A stretch of DNA of 64,000 nucleotides from Mesorhizobium sp. YM1C-6-2 (GTDB lineage: Bacteria > Pseudomonadota > Alphaproteobacteria > Rhizobiales > Rhizobiaceae), in assembly GCF_003666685.1 (NCBI RefSeq), contig NZ_RCIZ01000003.1, forward strand, positions 186,001 through 250,000, in the 5' to 3' direction. How positions within the stretch are numbered: the first letter of the stretch is position 1; every line of letters starts with the position of its first letter. This document shows, in pieces, positions 9,243 to 18,587 of this stretch. Below the pieces are notes generated by a model. The model made no database searches. It worked only from the letters and a program-made list of their open reading frames with translations, and was not told the DNA's origin. A program made the position numbers and the translations under genes.

Positions 9243-9258
9243 TTGAACATTCATTCAA
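9243..9258. promoter_or_regulatory. Candidate TetR/BetI operator
   Basis: The sequence TTGAACATTCATTCAA forms an inverted repeat TTGAA-N6-TTCAA, with a second tight inverted repeat TGAA-CA-TTCA inside it. It is AT-rich in a GC-rich context and sits between the divergent methyltransferase and FAD oxidoreductase genes. TetR/BetI family operators often have this shape, and a BetI-like gene lies 1 kb away. The assignment is inference. Confidence 0.4.
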
Positions 9259-9325
9259 TATGGCTGGACAAATATGGATTCCGCATGGCAGATTTTTCGC
9301 ATGTCCGGCAATTCGGCGCCGGCAG

Positions 9326-10957
9326 ATGAGGGCCGATGTGAAAACCTGGGACGCGATCGTCGTCGGCGGCGGCCATAACGGGCTCGTCAACGCCTGCTAC
9401 CTGCAGCGAGCGGGCCTCGACGTCCTGGTGGTCGAGAAGAACGACTGGGTGGGCGGCGCGGCGACCAGCCGCGAGCTGGCGCCCGGCTTCCTCTATTCCA
9501 ACTGCTCCTACGTCTGCTCGCTGTTCCGGCCGGAGATCATGCGCGACCTCGAGCTGCCGCGCTTCGGCCTTCAGGTCATCGCCTATGAGGGCGGCGCGGT
9601 GTTCACCCGCGACGGCGACTATCTCGCCAACTACCGCGACCATGATGCGCACCGCCGCGAGTTCGCGCGTTTCTCGAAGCGCGACGCCGAGGCCTATGAC
9701 CGCTATGCGCGCGACGTGACGCGGCAGTGCCGCTTCATCCAGCCGCTCCTGATGCGCACCGCGCCGGACCCGACGAGTTTGCGGCCGCGCGATGTCGGCG
9801 AGCTGATGTATCTGGCGAAAAAAATCTGGGACCTCGGCCCCAGCCAGATGGCCGAGACGCTGCGCTTCTGGACGATGTCGATCTCGGACTTCCTCGACGA
9901 ATATTTCGAGACCGACGTCATCAAGGCGAATTTCTCGATCTCCGGCATCATCGGGACCGCGCTCGGGCCGATGTCGCCCGGCACCGCCTATGTGCTCCTC
10001 CATCATTATATGGGCGAGGTCGACGGCTCGGTCGGCGCCTGGGGTTATGCGCGCGGCGGCATGGGCGCGATCACCAAAGCGCTGTCGGCAAGCTTCCAGG
10101 CCTCGGGCGGCACGATCCGTACCGGCGCGGAGGTCGACAAGGTGCTGGTCAGGGACGGCAAGGCCACGGGCGTCGTGCTTGCCAATGGCGAAGAAATCTT
10201 CGGCAAGCTGGTCGTCTCCAACGCCGACGTGAAGCGCACCTTCCTGAAGCTCGTCGAGGAGAAGGAGCTGCCGGACATCTTCCTGCGCCGTGTCAGGAAC
10301 TTCAAGATCAGGGGCTCGTCCGGCAAGGTCAACATCGCGCTGGACTCGCTGCCCGAATTCCCCGCCTTGCCGAAGGACTCGCCCTGCTATCGCGGCGACA
10401 TGCATTTCACCGATTCCGTCGAGCGCATGGAACGCGCCTATGACGACTGGAAGGCCGGGCGCTGGTCCGCCGACCCCTTCCTCGACATGATGATCCCGAC
10501 CACGCTCGACCCGACGATGACGCCGCCGGGCAAACACTTCATGAGCTGCTTCGTGCAGTACTGCCCGCCCAAGGTCGAGGGGCGGGACTGGACCGACGCC
10601 GACCGCGACGCCTTCGCCGAGACCGTCATTGCGCAGATCGCCGACTACTCGCCGGGCTTCCGCGACCGCATCGTGCACATGGAGGTGCGCACGCCGCGCG
10701 AGCTGGAAGCCGAGGTCGGCCTGACCGAAGGCAACATCTTCCAGGGCGAGCTCACCTTCGACCAGCTTCTCTTCAACCGGCCGGTGCCCGGCTACGCGCA
10801 GTACCGCTCGCCGGTCGGCGGCCTCTATATGTGCGGCTCGTCCACCCATCCGGGCGGCGGCGTCATGGGGGCGCCGGGCCGCAACGCCGCCGCCGAGATC
10901 CTGCGCGACCTCTCGAAGCCGACCCGACACATGAGCCCCGCCCATGACGTCATTTGA
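9326..10957 (+). CDS. NAD(P)/FAD-dependent oxidoreductase, phytoene-desaturase-like (first of pair)
   Basis: The 543-aa product has the Rossmann motif [10 protein letters not shown] (11-20), [21 protein letters not shown] (about 33-53), and the C-terminal [25 protein letters not shown] that closes the FAD site in CrtI/COG1233 proteins. Carotenoid genes are absent, so carotenoid desaturation is unlikely; amine or amino-acid oxidation is inferred from context. The ATG at 9326 begins just before the Rossmann fold; the upstream frame is not convincing. It overlaps the next gene by 14 bp. Confidence 0.85.
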   Translation: MRADVKTWDAIVVGGGHNGLVNACYLQRAGLDVLVVEKNDWVGGAATSRELAPGFLYSNCSYVCSLFRPEIMRDLELPRFGLQVIAYEGGAVFTRDGDYLANYRDHDAHRREFARFSKRDAEAYDRYARDVTRQCRFIQPLLMRTAPDPTSLRPRDVGELMYLAKKIWDLGPSQMAETLRFWTMSISDFLDEYFETDVIKANFSISGIIGTALGPMSPGTAYVLLHHYMGEVDGSVGAWGYARGGMGAITKALSASFQASGGTIRTGAEVDKVLVRDGKATGVVLANGEEIFGKLVVSNADVKRTFLKLVEEKELPDIFLRRVRNFKIRGSSGKVNIALDSLPEFPALPKDSPCYRGDMHFTDSVERMERAYDDWKAGRWSADPFLDMMIPTTLDPTMTPPGKHFMSCFVQYCPPKVEGRDWTDADRDAFAETVIAQIADYSPGFRDRIVHMEVRTPRELEAEVGLTEGNIFQGELTFDQLLFNRPVPGYAQYRSPVGGLYMCGSSTHPGGGVMGAPGRNAAAEILRDLSKPTRHMSPAHDVI

Positions 10958-12512
10958 TGTTGTCGTCATCGGCGGCGGCCACAACGGGCTCGTCTGCGCG
11001 ACGCTGCTGGCGAAATCCGGCCGCAAGGTGCTGCTGCTGGAAGCCGGCTCCGAGCTCGGCGGCGCAGCGCGCACCGAAGAATTCGCGCCGGGTTTCCGGG
11101 TATCCTCCGTCGCCCATCTGCTGAACCGGCTCCATCCGGACGTCGTGACGGGCTTGGATCTGGAAAAGCACGGGCTGAACTTCGTCCTGCCGGAGCAGAT
11201 TCCATCCTTTTCTTTGTCGGCTAAGGATGGTCCTCTCGCGCTCACCGGCGCGTATGGCGAAGACCTTGTCGGAGCCTCCTCATCCGAGCAGGTGGCCTGG
11301 AGGGAACTGCGCGCGCAGCTCTTCCGCTACGCCGGCATATTGAAGCCGTTCCTGTCCCGCCGGCCGCCCGACCTCAGGGGCGGCAACTCGCTGTCGGAGA
11401 CCCTTGCGCTCGGCCAGACGGCTCTGGCGCTCAAGAAGCTCGGCAAGGAGGACATGCGCGACTTCCTGCGGGTGATCCTGATGAACGTCGCCGACCTGCT
11501 CGACGAGCAGTTGACCGACGACCGGCTGAAGGGGCTGGTCGCCTTCGACGCGGTGCTCGGCAGCCATCTCGGCCCGCGTTCGCCGACCTCCCTGCTCGGT
11601 CTCTACTACCGGCTTGCCGGCGAGGTCGGCGGTCAACCGGGCGCGCAGCTCGTGCCGAAGGGCGGAATGGGCACAGTCGTCGCCGCGATGGCCGCTTCCG
11701 CCGCAAAAGCGGGCGTAATCCTGCGCACCGGCGCGCTTGTGAACAAAATCCGGGTCGAGAATGGCCGGGCCATTGGCGTAGTGCTTGAAAACACAGAGGA
11801 AATTACTGGTGCAGTGATCGTGTCGGCTGCCGATCCATCCACGACCTTCCTCGACATGGTAGGCTCGCGAGAGCTCGACACCGGCTTCGTGCGCAAGATA
11901 AAAAACATTAGAAATCAGGGGGATGCGGCGAAGCTGCATCTCGCGCTCGATCGTGCCCCCAGGTTCTCCGACCTCGATGCCGACGCCCATTGCGGCCGCC
12001 TCGTCATCGCCCCTTCGGTCGACCATGTCGAGCGCGCCTTCAACCCCTGCAAATACGGGGAGTTCTCGCCCGAACCGGTGCTCGAGATCACGCTTCCGAG
12101 CCTCGCCGACCCGTCGCTCGCGCCCGACGGCGCCTGCGTCCTGTCGGCCGTCATCCAGTACGCGCCCTATCGGTTGAAGGAAGGCTGGGAGATCGGAAAG
12201 CCAAAATTCTTCAAGGCCATCATGGACTTGCTGGAGCGCCATGCGCCCGGCATCGGCAGGCTGACGCGCCATGTCGAGCTTCTGACCCCTGCCGATATCG
12301 AGGAGCGCTACCGCATGCCAGGCGGCCACTGGCACCACGGCGAATTGCAGGCGGACCAGATGCTGATGTCGCGTCCGGCCTTCGGCACCGAGGGTTATGC
12401 AACGCCGGTCGACGGGCTCTATCTCTGCGGCGCCGGCTCGCATCCCGGCGGCGGCATCTCGGGCGCGCCGGGCCTGAACGCCGCCCGGCGGATCATGGCG
12501 CTGGAGCGCTAA
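10944..12512 (+). CDS. NAD(P)/FAD-dependent oxidoreductase, phytoene-desaturase-like (second of pair)
   Basis: A 522-aa paralogue of the preceding protein, with [21 protein letters not shown] at its N-terminus and DGLYLCGAGSHPGGGISGAPG near its C-terminus. Both copies keep the same order of motifs but are diverged, so this is not a recent duplication. They could form a heteromer or act on successive intermediates. The start lies 14 bp inside the upstream gene, showing translational coupling. The next gene begins 3 bp after its stop codon. Confidence 0.85.
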   Translation: MTSFDVVVIGGGHNGLVCATLLAKSGRKVLLLEAGSELGGAARTEEFAPGFRVSSVAHLLNRLHPDVVTGLDLEKHGLNFVLPEQIPSFSLSAKDGPLALTGAYGEDLVGASSSEQVAWRELRAQLFRYAGILKPFLSRRPPDLRGGNSLSETLALGQTALALKKLGKEDMRDFLRVILMNVADLLDEQLTDDRLKGLVAFDAVLGSHLGPRSPTSLLGLYYRLAGEVGGQPGAQLVPKGGMGTVVAAMAASAAKAGVILRTGALVNKIRVENGRAIGVVLENTEEITGAVIVSAADPSTTFLDMVGSRELDTGFVRKIKNIRNQGDAAKLHLALDRAPRFSDLDADAHCGRLVIAPSVDHVERAFNPCKYGEFSPEPVLEITLPSLADPSLAPDGACVLSAVIQYAPYRLKEGWEIGKPKFFKAIMDLLERHAPGIGRLTRHVELLTPADIEERYRMPGGHWHHGELQADQMLMSRPAFGTEGYATPVDGLYLCGAGSHPGGGISGAPGLNAARRIMALER

Positions 12513-12515
12513 GTC

Positions 12516-13754
12516 ATGGCAAAGACTGCGAAAATTAGCTCGCCCTACGCCGCCCGCATCGCCGCGCGCGGTCATTTCCGGACGCTGCGCCTCGATACGC
12601 CGTTCCAGCCGCGCATCGACGCGCTGATGAAGCGCAACGACTGGTACGACTGGGGCGGCTACCGTGCGGCGAATTCCCTTTGGGATGAAGAACTTGAGTA
12701 TTTCGCGATCCGCAGCCAGGCGGCGCTGTTCGACATCTCGCCCATGGTGAAATACGGCATCGAGGGCCCGGATGCCGAAGCCTTCCTCAACCGCGTCACC
12801 CTGCGCAACGTCTCCAAACTCAAGCCGGGTCGGGTCCACTATACGGCCTGGTGCGACGACGAAGGCCATGTGCTCGACGACGGCACGCTGTTCCGGCTGT
12901 CGGATGAGCGTTTCCGGCTCTGCTGCCAGGAGCGGCATCTGCCCTGGCTGCTCGACTCAGCGATCGGCTATGACGTTTCGGTAGCGGAACAAACCGAGGC
13001 GATCGCTGGCCTGGCACTGCAAGGGCCGACCTCCTTTGCGATTTTGCGCGCTGCAGGGTTTGCGGGCATCGAACGGTTGAAGGTTTTCGATCTCGCCGAT
13101 TTCGAGCATCAGAACGGAACCGTAACAATCTCCCGAACCGGCTTTACGGGCGATCTCGGCTACGAGCTCTTCGTGTCGGCCGAGCTGGCATTGAGCCTCT
13201 GGGACCGGCTGATGGAAGCGGGACGGCTCCACGGTATCCGCGCCATCGGCTACACGGCGCTGAACCGCGCGAGGCTCGAAGCCGGCCTGATCGTCGCCAA
13301 TGCCGATTTCTCGACGGCGGAACATGCGCTGAGGGCAGACCGGGTGCGCATGCCCGACGAGATCGGGCTGGGTTTCATGGTCGATCTGGAAAAAGGCCAT
13401 TTCAACGGCCGCCGGGCCATCGAGATTGCGCGCAAGAACAAGAAACTGCGCCATATCCTGGTCGGGCTGGAGATCGAGGGCAACATTCCCGCCGACCACG
13501 CCATCGTCTATCATCGTGGGAAAAAGGAAGTGGGGCTGGTCAGCGCCGCCGGCTGGTCGCCTCTGGCGAAGAGGAACATTGCGATCGCCAGCCTCGCCCG
13601 GCCGTTCGGCGACACGGTAACCGACGATCTCTGGGTCGAAATCTACGCGCTGCGCGAGCTTAAATATGAGAAGCTGATGAAACGCGCGAAAGTCGTGCCG
13701 CGGCCGTTCATCAAGCTCGACCGGCGCACGGCCAACCCGCCCGCGGACTTTTGA
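12516..13754 (+). CDS. Aminomethyltransferase (GcvT-like) family protein
   Basis: A 412-aa folate-binding GcvT-family protein. It has LFDISPMVKYGIEGPDAEAFLNRVT (about 69-93), GLALQGPTSFAILRAAG, the SRTGFTGDLGYELFV block with the Tyr/Glu pair that contacts tetrahydrofolate, and a C-terminal barrel (LVGLEIEGNIPADHAIVYH). Relatives transfer one-carbon units from methylated amines to tetrahydrofolate, as in dimethylglycine and sarcosine breakdown. With two FAD oxidoreductases upstream, the likely role is to capture the formaldehyde-level carbon as methylene-THF. It is probably in one operon with its neighbours. Confidence 0.85.
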   Translation: MAKTAKISSPYAARIAARGHFRTLRLDTPFQPRIDALMKRNDWYDWGGYRAANSLWDEELEYFAIRSQAALFDISPMVKYGIEGPDAEAFLNRVTLRNVSKLKPGRVHYTAWCDDEGHVLDDGTLFRLSDERFRLCCQERHLPWLLDSAIGYDVSVAEQTEAIAGLALQGPTSFAILRAAGFAGIERLKVFDLADFEHQNGTVTISRTGFTGDLGYELFVSAELALSLWDRLMEAGRLHGIRAIGYTALNRARLEAGLIVANADFSTAEHALRADRVRMPDEIGLGFMVDLEKGHFNGRRAIEIARKNKKLRHILVGLEIEGNIPADHAIVYHRGKKEVGLVSAAGWSPLAKRNIAIASLARPFGDTVTDDLWVEIYALRELKYEKLMKRAKVVPRPFIKLDRRTANPPADF

Positions 13755-13756
13755 GG

Positions 13757-14005
13757 ATGACTGAAATCGACACCGAAGCCCGGGAACAGTGGGGGCTGGT
13801 CAACACGCCGCTCGGCGAGAGCTGGTCCGGCCGCACGCGCTACGCCGCCGCCATGTATTTCTACAAGCGGGGTGAGCTGCCGGCGGAAGTGCTCGAGGTC
13901 TACCGGCTCTGCTCGCGCCTCGATCATCAGGATCCGCTGGCCATCGTCCGCGACCGCGGCGTCGGCAAGGAATGGCTGAAGCGGATGGAAGCCGGCGGCG
14001 CCTGA
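13757..14005 (+). CDS. Small conserved-looking protein, last gene of the FAD oxidoreductase/GcvT operon
   Basis: Encodes 82 aa with no recognised domain. It starts 2 bp after the GcvT-like gene, with a GAGG just before the ATG. A TTG at 13751 is an alternative start. The sequence is soluble and helical, with WSGRTRYAAAMYFYKRGELPAEVLEVYRLCSRLDHQDPLAI in the centre. Tight spacing and codon use like its neighbours argue that it is real and may be an accessory subunit. It converges with the M24 hydrolase gene, leaving only 8 bp between stops. Confidence 0.65.
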   Translation: MTEIDTEAREQWGLVNTPLGESWSGRTRYAAAMYFYKRGELPAEVLEVYRLCSRLDHQDPLAIVRDRGVGKEWLKRMEAGGA

Positions 14006-14013
14006 CGCCAAAA

Positions 14014-15162
14014 CTAGCGGATGATCGGGCCTGCCTGCGTTCGCGTCAGCACCTCGGCGCCCGTATCGGCGAGGAGCACGGCATTCGATATGAAATGGTC
14101 GCCCTTGCCGGTCCCCATGAGCCAGGAAAGGATGTGGAAGCTCATGCCCGTCTCCAGCACGAGGTCGGAAGCGTGCCTGAGCCCGGTAACCGAATTGCCT
14201 CCGGTCCAGGATGGCGGCTGGCCGATGCCGACCAGATAGCCGCAGTGATGGCGGCGATAATGGGCAAGGCCTGCTTCGTCGACGACCTGCTGCCAGGCGG
14301 CGTAGACATCGCGCGCCCTGACGCCCGGCCGTAGTGCCGCGACGACCGCATCGAAAGCGGCTGCCGTGATTTCGGCCATCCGGGCATCCTCGTCGCTAAT
14401 GCCGCCGATGCGGACCAGGCGCCCCAGCGGCGCGTGATAGCGCGAGACGCACCCGGACAGTTCGAGGAAAACCTTCTCGCCCTTGCCGTAGCGGCCGGCG
14501 CCCCAGGTGGTGTGTTCTTCGCCGAGGCGAGCTTCGGGACGGATGAAGGGGCCGAAACCCGGAGGGTGGCCGCCGGCCCTGGTCATGGCCGCAAGGCACT
14601 CCGCCGCCACGTCCTCTTCCCGCGCGCCTTCGGCGATAGCTGCGATCGCGGCCTCGGCCGCGGCATCCGTCACCGCCGCGGCTCGAAGCATCAGCGCCTG
14701 CTCCTCCCGGCTCTTCACCAGCCGCATCCTGTCGACCAGTCCGGAAATGTCGGTCCACCTTGCGTTGGCAGCTTCCCGCAACCTCAGCGCGAGGCCGTGG
14801 CTCAGCCCCGAAGTCCATTGCTCGACGCCGATCCCCTTTCCCACGAGCGAGCGGTCGGCGAGGATGCGGGCAGCGGCATCCGCCGCCGTCTCGCTGTCGC
14901 TGTGGCCCCGGAATTCGGCAGCGGTCACCCGGTTAGCGATCGTCACCGCTTCCATGGATCGGGTGACGAGCACTGGCATTCCATCGAGGGGCACGATCAG
15001 GAGGTGCGGCGCGAAATAACCCCAATGATCGAGGCCGGTGAAGTAGAAGACGTTCTCCGGAGACGCGATGATGGCTGCGTCGAGGTTCAGGCCGACAAGG
15101 GCCTGGCGAAGCCGCTCGATGCGCGCGGCGATCTCCTCCCTGCTGAACGGATTGCGGTCCAT
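14014..15162 (-). CDS. Creatinase-type M24 family hydrolase, EutD/DoeA-like
   Basis: A 382-aa pita-bread-fold protein: an N-terminal creatinase domain (about 10-145, with ASPENVFYFTGLDHWGY) and a C-terminal M24 domain. The usual metal ligands are missing: the DxG...D region reads ELSGCVSRYHAPLGR and the C-terminal Glu motif is replaced by SNAVLL. The protein is therefore metal-independent, as in creatinase and ectoine hydrolase. Divergence from an ectoine-importer operon makes ectoine or a related cyclic amidine the best guess. The ATG at 15162 has a clear AAGGAG site 6 bp upstream; the frame is open to 15213. Confidence 0.65.
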   Translation of the reverse strand: MDRNPFSREEIAARIERLRQALVGLNLDAAIIASPENVFYFTGLDHWGYFAPHLLIVPLDGMPVLVTRSMEAVTIANRVTAAEFRGHSDSETAADAAARILADRSLVGKGIGVEQWTSGLSHGLALRLREAANARWTDISGLVDRMRLVKSREEQALMLRAAAVTDAAAEAAIAAIAEGAREEDVAAECLAAMTRAGGHPPGFGPFIRPEARLGEEHTTWGAGRYGKGEKVFLELSGCVSRYHAPLGRLVRIGGISDEDARMAEITAAAFDAVVAALRPGVRARDVYAAWQQVVDEAGLAHYRRHHCGYLVGIGQPPSWTGGNSVTGLRHASDLVLETGMSFHILSWLMGTGKGDHFISNAVLLADTGAEVLTRTQAGPIIR

Positions 15163-15226
15163 CAAACGCTCCTTTCCGTCAGCTTCACAGGCAATGGTCT
15201 GATAATGACGCATCGTCGCCTATCTA

Positions 15227-15236
15227 TTGTGCACAA
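15227..15236. promoter_or_regulatory. Palindrome TTGTGCACAA, candidate GntR operator
   Basis: A perfect 10-bp palindrome in the divergent promoter region between the M24 hydrolase and ehuB. FCD-type GntR regulators typically bind TNGT-N(0-3)-ACNA sequences, and such a regulator ends the ehu operon. A related half site (TTGTACAC) lies at 15322-15329. Confidence 0.45.
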
Positions 15237-15321
15237 CAACTCCGTACGCAATCTCAAACAGCCGTCATTTTGATGATTTTTGCCTGAGATGACATCTGAA
15301 CTTGCAGGATGTTTTGTCTAG

Positions 15322-15329
15322 TTGTACAC
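15322..15329. promoter_or_regulatory. TTGTACAC, second candidate GntR site upstream of ehuB
   Basis: Shares TTGTRCAC with the palindrome at 15227 and lies about 75 bp upstream of the ehuB start. Two related sites in one divergent promoter would fit control of both directions by the GntR protein encoded at 18584. This is pattern-based inference. Confidence 0.35.
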
Positions 15330-15403
15330 TTCTATTCATCGGGAGTGGTTTCGAAGAAAGCCGCCCAGGGGAAACTGCATCTATGGAGCAACGGGAGAAA
15401 AGC

Positions 15404-16276
15404 ATGATCACGTCACCTCTATCTCGCCGCACCGTCGTCAAGGCCGCCGCCGCGCTTGCGCTCGCTGCGGCTTCGCTGGCGCCGGCATTGCCAGCGATGG
15501 CGCAGTCAACGCTCGAGCGCGCCAAGGCCGACGGCTATATCCGGGTCGGCTTCGCCAATGAGGCGCCTTTCGGCTTCGCCACGCCCGACGGCAAGCTGAC
15601 CGGCGAGGCGCCAGAAGTCGCCAAGGCGGTTCTGGCCAAGATGGGCATCGCGCAGGTCGACGGCGTGCTCACCGAATTCGGCTCGCTCATTCCCGGTCTG
15701 AAGGCCGGCCGTTTCGACATCATCGCCGCCGGCATGTTCATCAATCCCAAGCGCTGCGCCGAGATCAATTTCTCCGAACCGTCCTACGGCATCGGCCAGG
15801 CAATGCTTGTGAAGGAAGGCAATCCGAAAGCCATCAAGGACTATTCGAGCTTCAAGGACAACGCCGACCTCAAGCTGGCGGTGATGGCCGGCGCGGTTGA
15901 GGGTGGTTACGCCAAGGATGCCGGCGTCCCCGAAGCGCAGGTCGTCTCGCTGCCCGACCAGTCGAGCCTGGTCGCCGCGGTGCAGTCGGGCCGCGCCGAC
16001 GGCGCCGCACTGACGGCGCTTTCGATCGCCGACATGGCGAGCAAGGCCGAAGGGGTCGAATCCACCACGCCGTTCGGCGAAGTCGCCGGCAAGTCGGTCA
16101 AGGGTCATGGCGGCTTCGGCTTCCGCAAGGACGACGAAGATCTGCTGAACGCCTTCAACGCCGAACTGAAGGCGTTCCTCGGCACGCCGGAGCACATCGC
16201 GCTGGTCGAGCCGCTCGGCTTCGGCAAGGACTACCTGCCGAACAAGACCACCGCCGAACTCTGCGCGGGCGAATGA
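15404..16276 (+). CDS. ehuB: Ectoine/hydroxyectoine ABC transporter substrate-binding protein
   Basis: The 290-aa protein has a signal peptide whose n-region reads SPLSRRTVVKAAAALAL, a twin-Arg pair, so it may use Tat or Sec. The mature protein begins around QSTLERAKADGYIRVGFANE. APFGFATPDGKLTGEAPEVAKAVL and GVLTEFGSLIPGLKAGRFDIIAAGMFI are characteristic of EhuB. It binds ectoines in the periplasm and delivers them to EhuCDA. The ATG at 15404 has a GGGAG site about 7 bp upstream; an in-frame ATG at 15383 lacks one. A 150-bp gap with two hairpins separates it from ehuC. Confidence 0.88.
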   Translation: MITSPLSRRTVVKAAAALALAAASLAPALPAMAQSTLERAKADGYIRVGFANEAPFGFATPDGKLTGEAPEVAKAVLAKMGIAQVDGVLTEFGSLIPGLKAGRFDIIAAGMFINPKRCAEINFSEPSYGIGQAMLVKEGNPKAIKDYSSFKDNADLKLAVMAGAVEGGYAKDAGVPEAQVVSLPDQSSLVAAVQSGRADGAALTALSIADMASKAEGVESTTPFGEVAGKSVKGHGGFGFRKDDEDLLNAFNAELKAFLGTPEHIALVEPLGFGKDYLPNKTTAELCAGE

Positions 16277-16283
16277 TCCGGCG

Positions 16284-16349
16284 GGCGGCGCGCTGAAGCG
16301 CCGCCTTCTCCCTCGCTAAGTCGAGGAACCGGCTCGATTCCAGAGCCGG
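16284..16349 (+). terminator. Two intercistronic hairpins between ehuB and ehuC
   Basis: GGCGGCGC-GCTGAA-GCGCCGCC (16284-16305), followed by TTCTCCC, gives an 8-bp GC stem. A second stem CCGGCTC/GAGCCGG spans 16329-16349. Placed right after the binding-protein gene, they probably attenuate read-through or protect the ehuB transcript so that EhuB exceeds the membrane subunits. Confidence 0.5.
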
Positions 16350-16426
16350 ATCGTGCCCAGATTGAAGCCGTCGCGGCGTCGTTTACGGATGCCGCCGCCC
16401 GGGCTTTGCAAGCAGGAGGGAGATCG

Positions 16427-17155
16427 ATGGGGATAGGCACGCTCGTAGCCATGCTGGTGACGACGCTCGTCGTGATCGGCGTGCTGGCGACGCAGGAAAC
16501 CTACAGCCTGTTCCTGCCGGGACTGCTGCAGGGCGCCTGGCTGACCATCCAGATCACCATACTCGGCGCCCTCCTCGCCGTCGTCATGGGCGTGCTTGCC
16601 GCGCTCTCCCGGCTCTACGGCCCGGCGCCGCTAAGATGGCTGGCGACCGTCTATGTCGAAATCTTCCGCGGCACATCGGCCCTGGTGCAGCTCTTCTGGC
16701 TGTTCTTCGTGCTGCCGCAGTTCGGCATCCTGATCGACGCCTTCAGCGTCGCCGTGCTGGCGCTCGGCCTCAATGTCGGCGCCTACGGCTCGGAGGTGGT
16801 GCGCGGCGCCATCGGCTCCGTCGCCCGCGGCCAATGGGAGGCCTCGATCGCGCTCAATATGAGCCGCGCCCAGATGCTGCGCCGCATCATCCTGCCGCAG
16901 GCCTTCGTTGCGATGATCCCGCCCTGGGGCAACCTGTTCATCGAACTCCTCAAATCGACCGCGCTGGTCTCGCTGATCACGCTCGGCGACCTCGCCTTCA
17001 GGGCGCAGCAGATGAACCAGACGACGCTGAAGACAGTGCCGATCTTCACGCTTGTCCTGTTGATCTATCTCGTCATGTCGCTGGCGATCACCATCGGCAT
17101 GCGGTTTCTCGAACAGCGCGCCTCGCTCGGGCTGGCGCGGGGCAGGTCGGCATGA
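16427..17155 (+). CDS. ehuC: Ectoine/hydroxyectoine ABC transporter permease EhuC
   Basis: A 242-aa inner-membrane permease of the HisMQ (polar amino acid) type with five or six membrane helices. It shows [26 protein letters not shown] and the EAA loop [25 protein letters not shown] that docks the ATPase. The ATG at 16427 follows a GGAGGG site. The stop overlaps the ehuD start by 4 bp (ATGA). It forms the membrane channel with EhuD. Confidence 0.88.
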   Translation: MGIGTLVAMLVTTLVVIGVLATQETYSLFLPGLLQGAWLTIQITILGALLAVVMGVLAALSRLYGPAPLRWLATVYVEIFRGTSALVQLFWLFFVLPQFGILIDAFSVAVLALGLNVGAYGSEVVRGAIGSVARGQWEASIALNMSRAQMLRRIILPQAFVAMIPPWGNLFIELLKSTALVSLITLGDLAFRAQQMNQTTLKTVPIFTLVLLIYLVMSLAITIGMRFLEQRASLGLARGRSA

Positions 17156-17811
17156 TCTGGGACTGGGCCTTCGCCCTCGAAATCCTGCCGACGCTGGCGC
17201 GCGCCGCGGTCGTCACCATCCAGGCGACGCTGCTCGGCTTCGTCATCGCCGCCCTGCTCGGCCTGGCCATCGCTGTCGCACGGATCGCCGTGCCGCGCGC
17301 CGGCTGGGCGATCTCCGTGCTGGTCGAGCTGATCCGCTCGACCCCGCTGCTCATCCAGATATTCTTCCTTTATTTCGTGCTGCCGAATTTCGGCATCGTG
17401 CTCGACGCCTTCGCTGCCGGGGTGATCGCCATCGGCGTCCACTACGCCGCCTATTGTTCGGAGGTCTATCGCGCCGGCTTCGACAACATCCCGCGCGGCC
17501 AGTGGGAAGCCTCGATCGCGCTCAACCTCTCGGCCTGGACGACGTTCAAGGATATCATCATCCCGCAGGCGATCCCGCCCGTCGTGCCGGCGCTGGGCAA
17601 TTACCTGGTGGCGCTGTTCAAGGAGACGCCGCTGCTGTCGGCAATCGCCGTGCTGGAACTCATGCAGACCGCCAAGATCATCGGCTCGGAGACTTTCCGC
17701 TATACCGAACCGATCACGCTCGTCGGCCTGTTCTTCCTGGCGATGAGCCTGGTTTCAGCCATGCTGATCCGGGGTGTCGAGGAGTTGCTGAACCGGAGGA
17801 CGATACGATGA
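17152..17811 (+). CDS. ehuD: Ectoine/hydroxyectoine ABC transporter permease EhuD
   Basis: A 219-aa HisMQ-type permease starting [18 protein letters not shown]. It carries [25 protein letters not shown] and the EAA loop [25 protein letters not shown]. It is partner of EhuC. It overlaps ehuC by 4 bp at its start and ehuA by 4 bp at its end, typical of translationally coupled transporter genes. Confidence 0.88.
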   Translation: MIWDWAFALEILPTLARAAVVTIQATLLGFVIAALLGLAIAVARIAVPRAGWAISVLVELIRSTPLLIQIFFLYFVLPNFGIVLDAFAAGVIAIGVHYAAYCSEVYRAGFDNIPRGQWEASIALNLSAWTTFKDIIIPQAIPPVVPALGNYLVALFKETPLLSAIAVLELMQTAKIIGSETFRYTEPITLVGLFFLAMSLVSAMLIRGVEELLNRRTIR

Positions 17812-18587
17812 CGGAACAGCCCATGGTCCGCTTCGACAAGGTCTCGAAACGCTACGGGTCGCTGACGGTGCTGGACGGGCTCGACCTAGATATCGGGCGC
17901 GGCGAGAAGGTCTCCATCATCGGGCCCTCGGGCTCGGGCAAGACCACCGTGTTGCGCATGCTGATGACGCTCGAGACCATCAATGACGGCGTCATCTGGG
18001 TCGAGGGCGAGCCGCTGACGCACATGCAGAAGAATGGCAAGCTGGTGCCGGCCGACACCGCCCATATCCGCCGCATCCGCTCCAAGATCGGCATGGTGTT
18101 CCAGTCCTTCAACCTGTTCCCGCACATGACGGCGATGGCCAACTGCATCGAGGCGCCGGTGACGGTGCTCGGCATGAAGCGCGCCGACGCCGAGGCGCGG
18201 GCGGCGGAACTGCTGGAGATGGTCGGGCTCGGCCAGAAGAAGGGCCACTACCCGTCGCAGCTTTCCGGCGGCCAGCAGCAGCGCGTGGCGATCGCCCGGG
18301 CGCTCGCCATGCGGCCGAAGATCATGCTGTTCGACGAGGTCACCTCGGCGCTCGACCCGGAGCTGGTCGGCGAAGTTCTGGAAGTGATCCGGCGGCTTGG
18401 CCGCGAACACGACTTGACCATGCTCATGGTCACGCATCAGATGGGCTTCGCCAAGGAATTCTCCGACCGCGTCTGCTTCTTCCACCAGGGCAAGATCTGC
18501 GAGCAGGGTCCGCCGAACGAACTCTTTGGCGCACCGAAGAATGAGCGGACGCGGCAATTCCTGCATGCCGTCCTGGAGGCCGGATGA
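17808..18587 (+). CDS. ehuA: Ectoine/hydroxyectoine ABC transporter ATP-binding protein EhuA
   Basis: A 259-aa ABC ATPase: Walker [10 protein letters not shown] (about 38-46), Q-loop [12 protein letters not shown], signature [16 protein letters not shown], Walker [15 protein letters not shown], and H-loop MVTHQMGFA. The insertion [24 protein letters not shown] matches EhuA and distinguishes it from general GlnQ/HisP proteins. It powers EhuCD. The last four bases overlap the GntR gene. Confidence 0.88.
   Translation: MTEQPMVRFDKVSKRYGSLTVLDGLDLDIGRGEKVSIIGPSGSGKTTVLRMLMTLETINDGVIWVEGEPLTHMQKNGKLVPADTAHIRRIRSKIGMVFQSFNLFPHMTAMANCIEAPVTVLGMKRADAEARAAELLEMVGLGQKKGHYPSQLSGGQQQRVAIARALAMRPKIMLFDEVTSALDPELVGEVLEVIRRLGREHDLTMLMVTHQMGFAKEFSDRVCFFHQGKICEQGPPNELFGAPKNERTRQFLHAVLEAG

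Noticed and set aside
9251-11245. 664-codon open frame on the minus strand
   Set aside because: Antisense to the FAD oxidoreductase pair; composition is that of a shadow frame.
9326-12512. Carotenoid biosynthesis by the two phytoene-desaturase-like proteins
   Set aside because: No crtB, crtE or other carotenoid genes nearby, and the neighbours point to amine or one-carbon chemistry.
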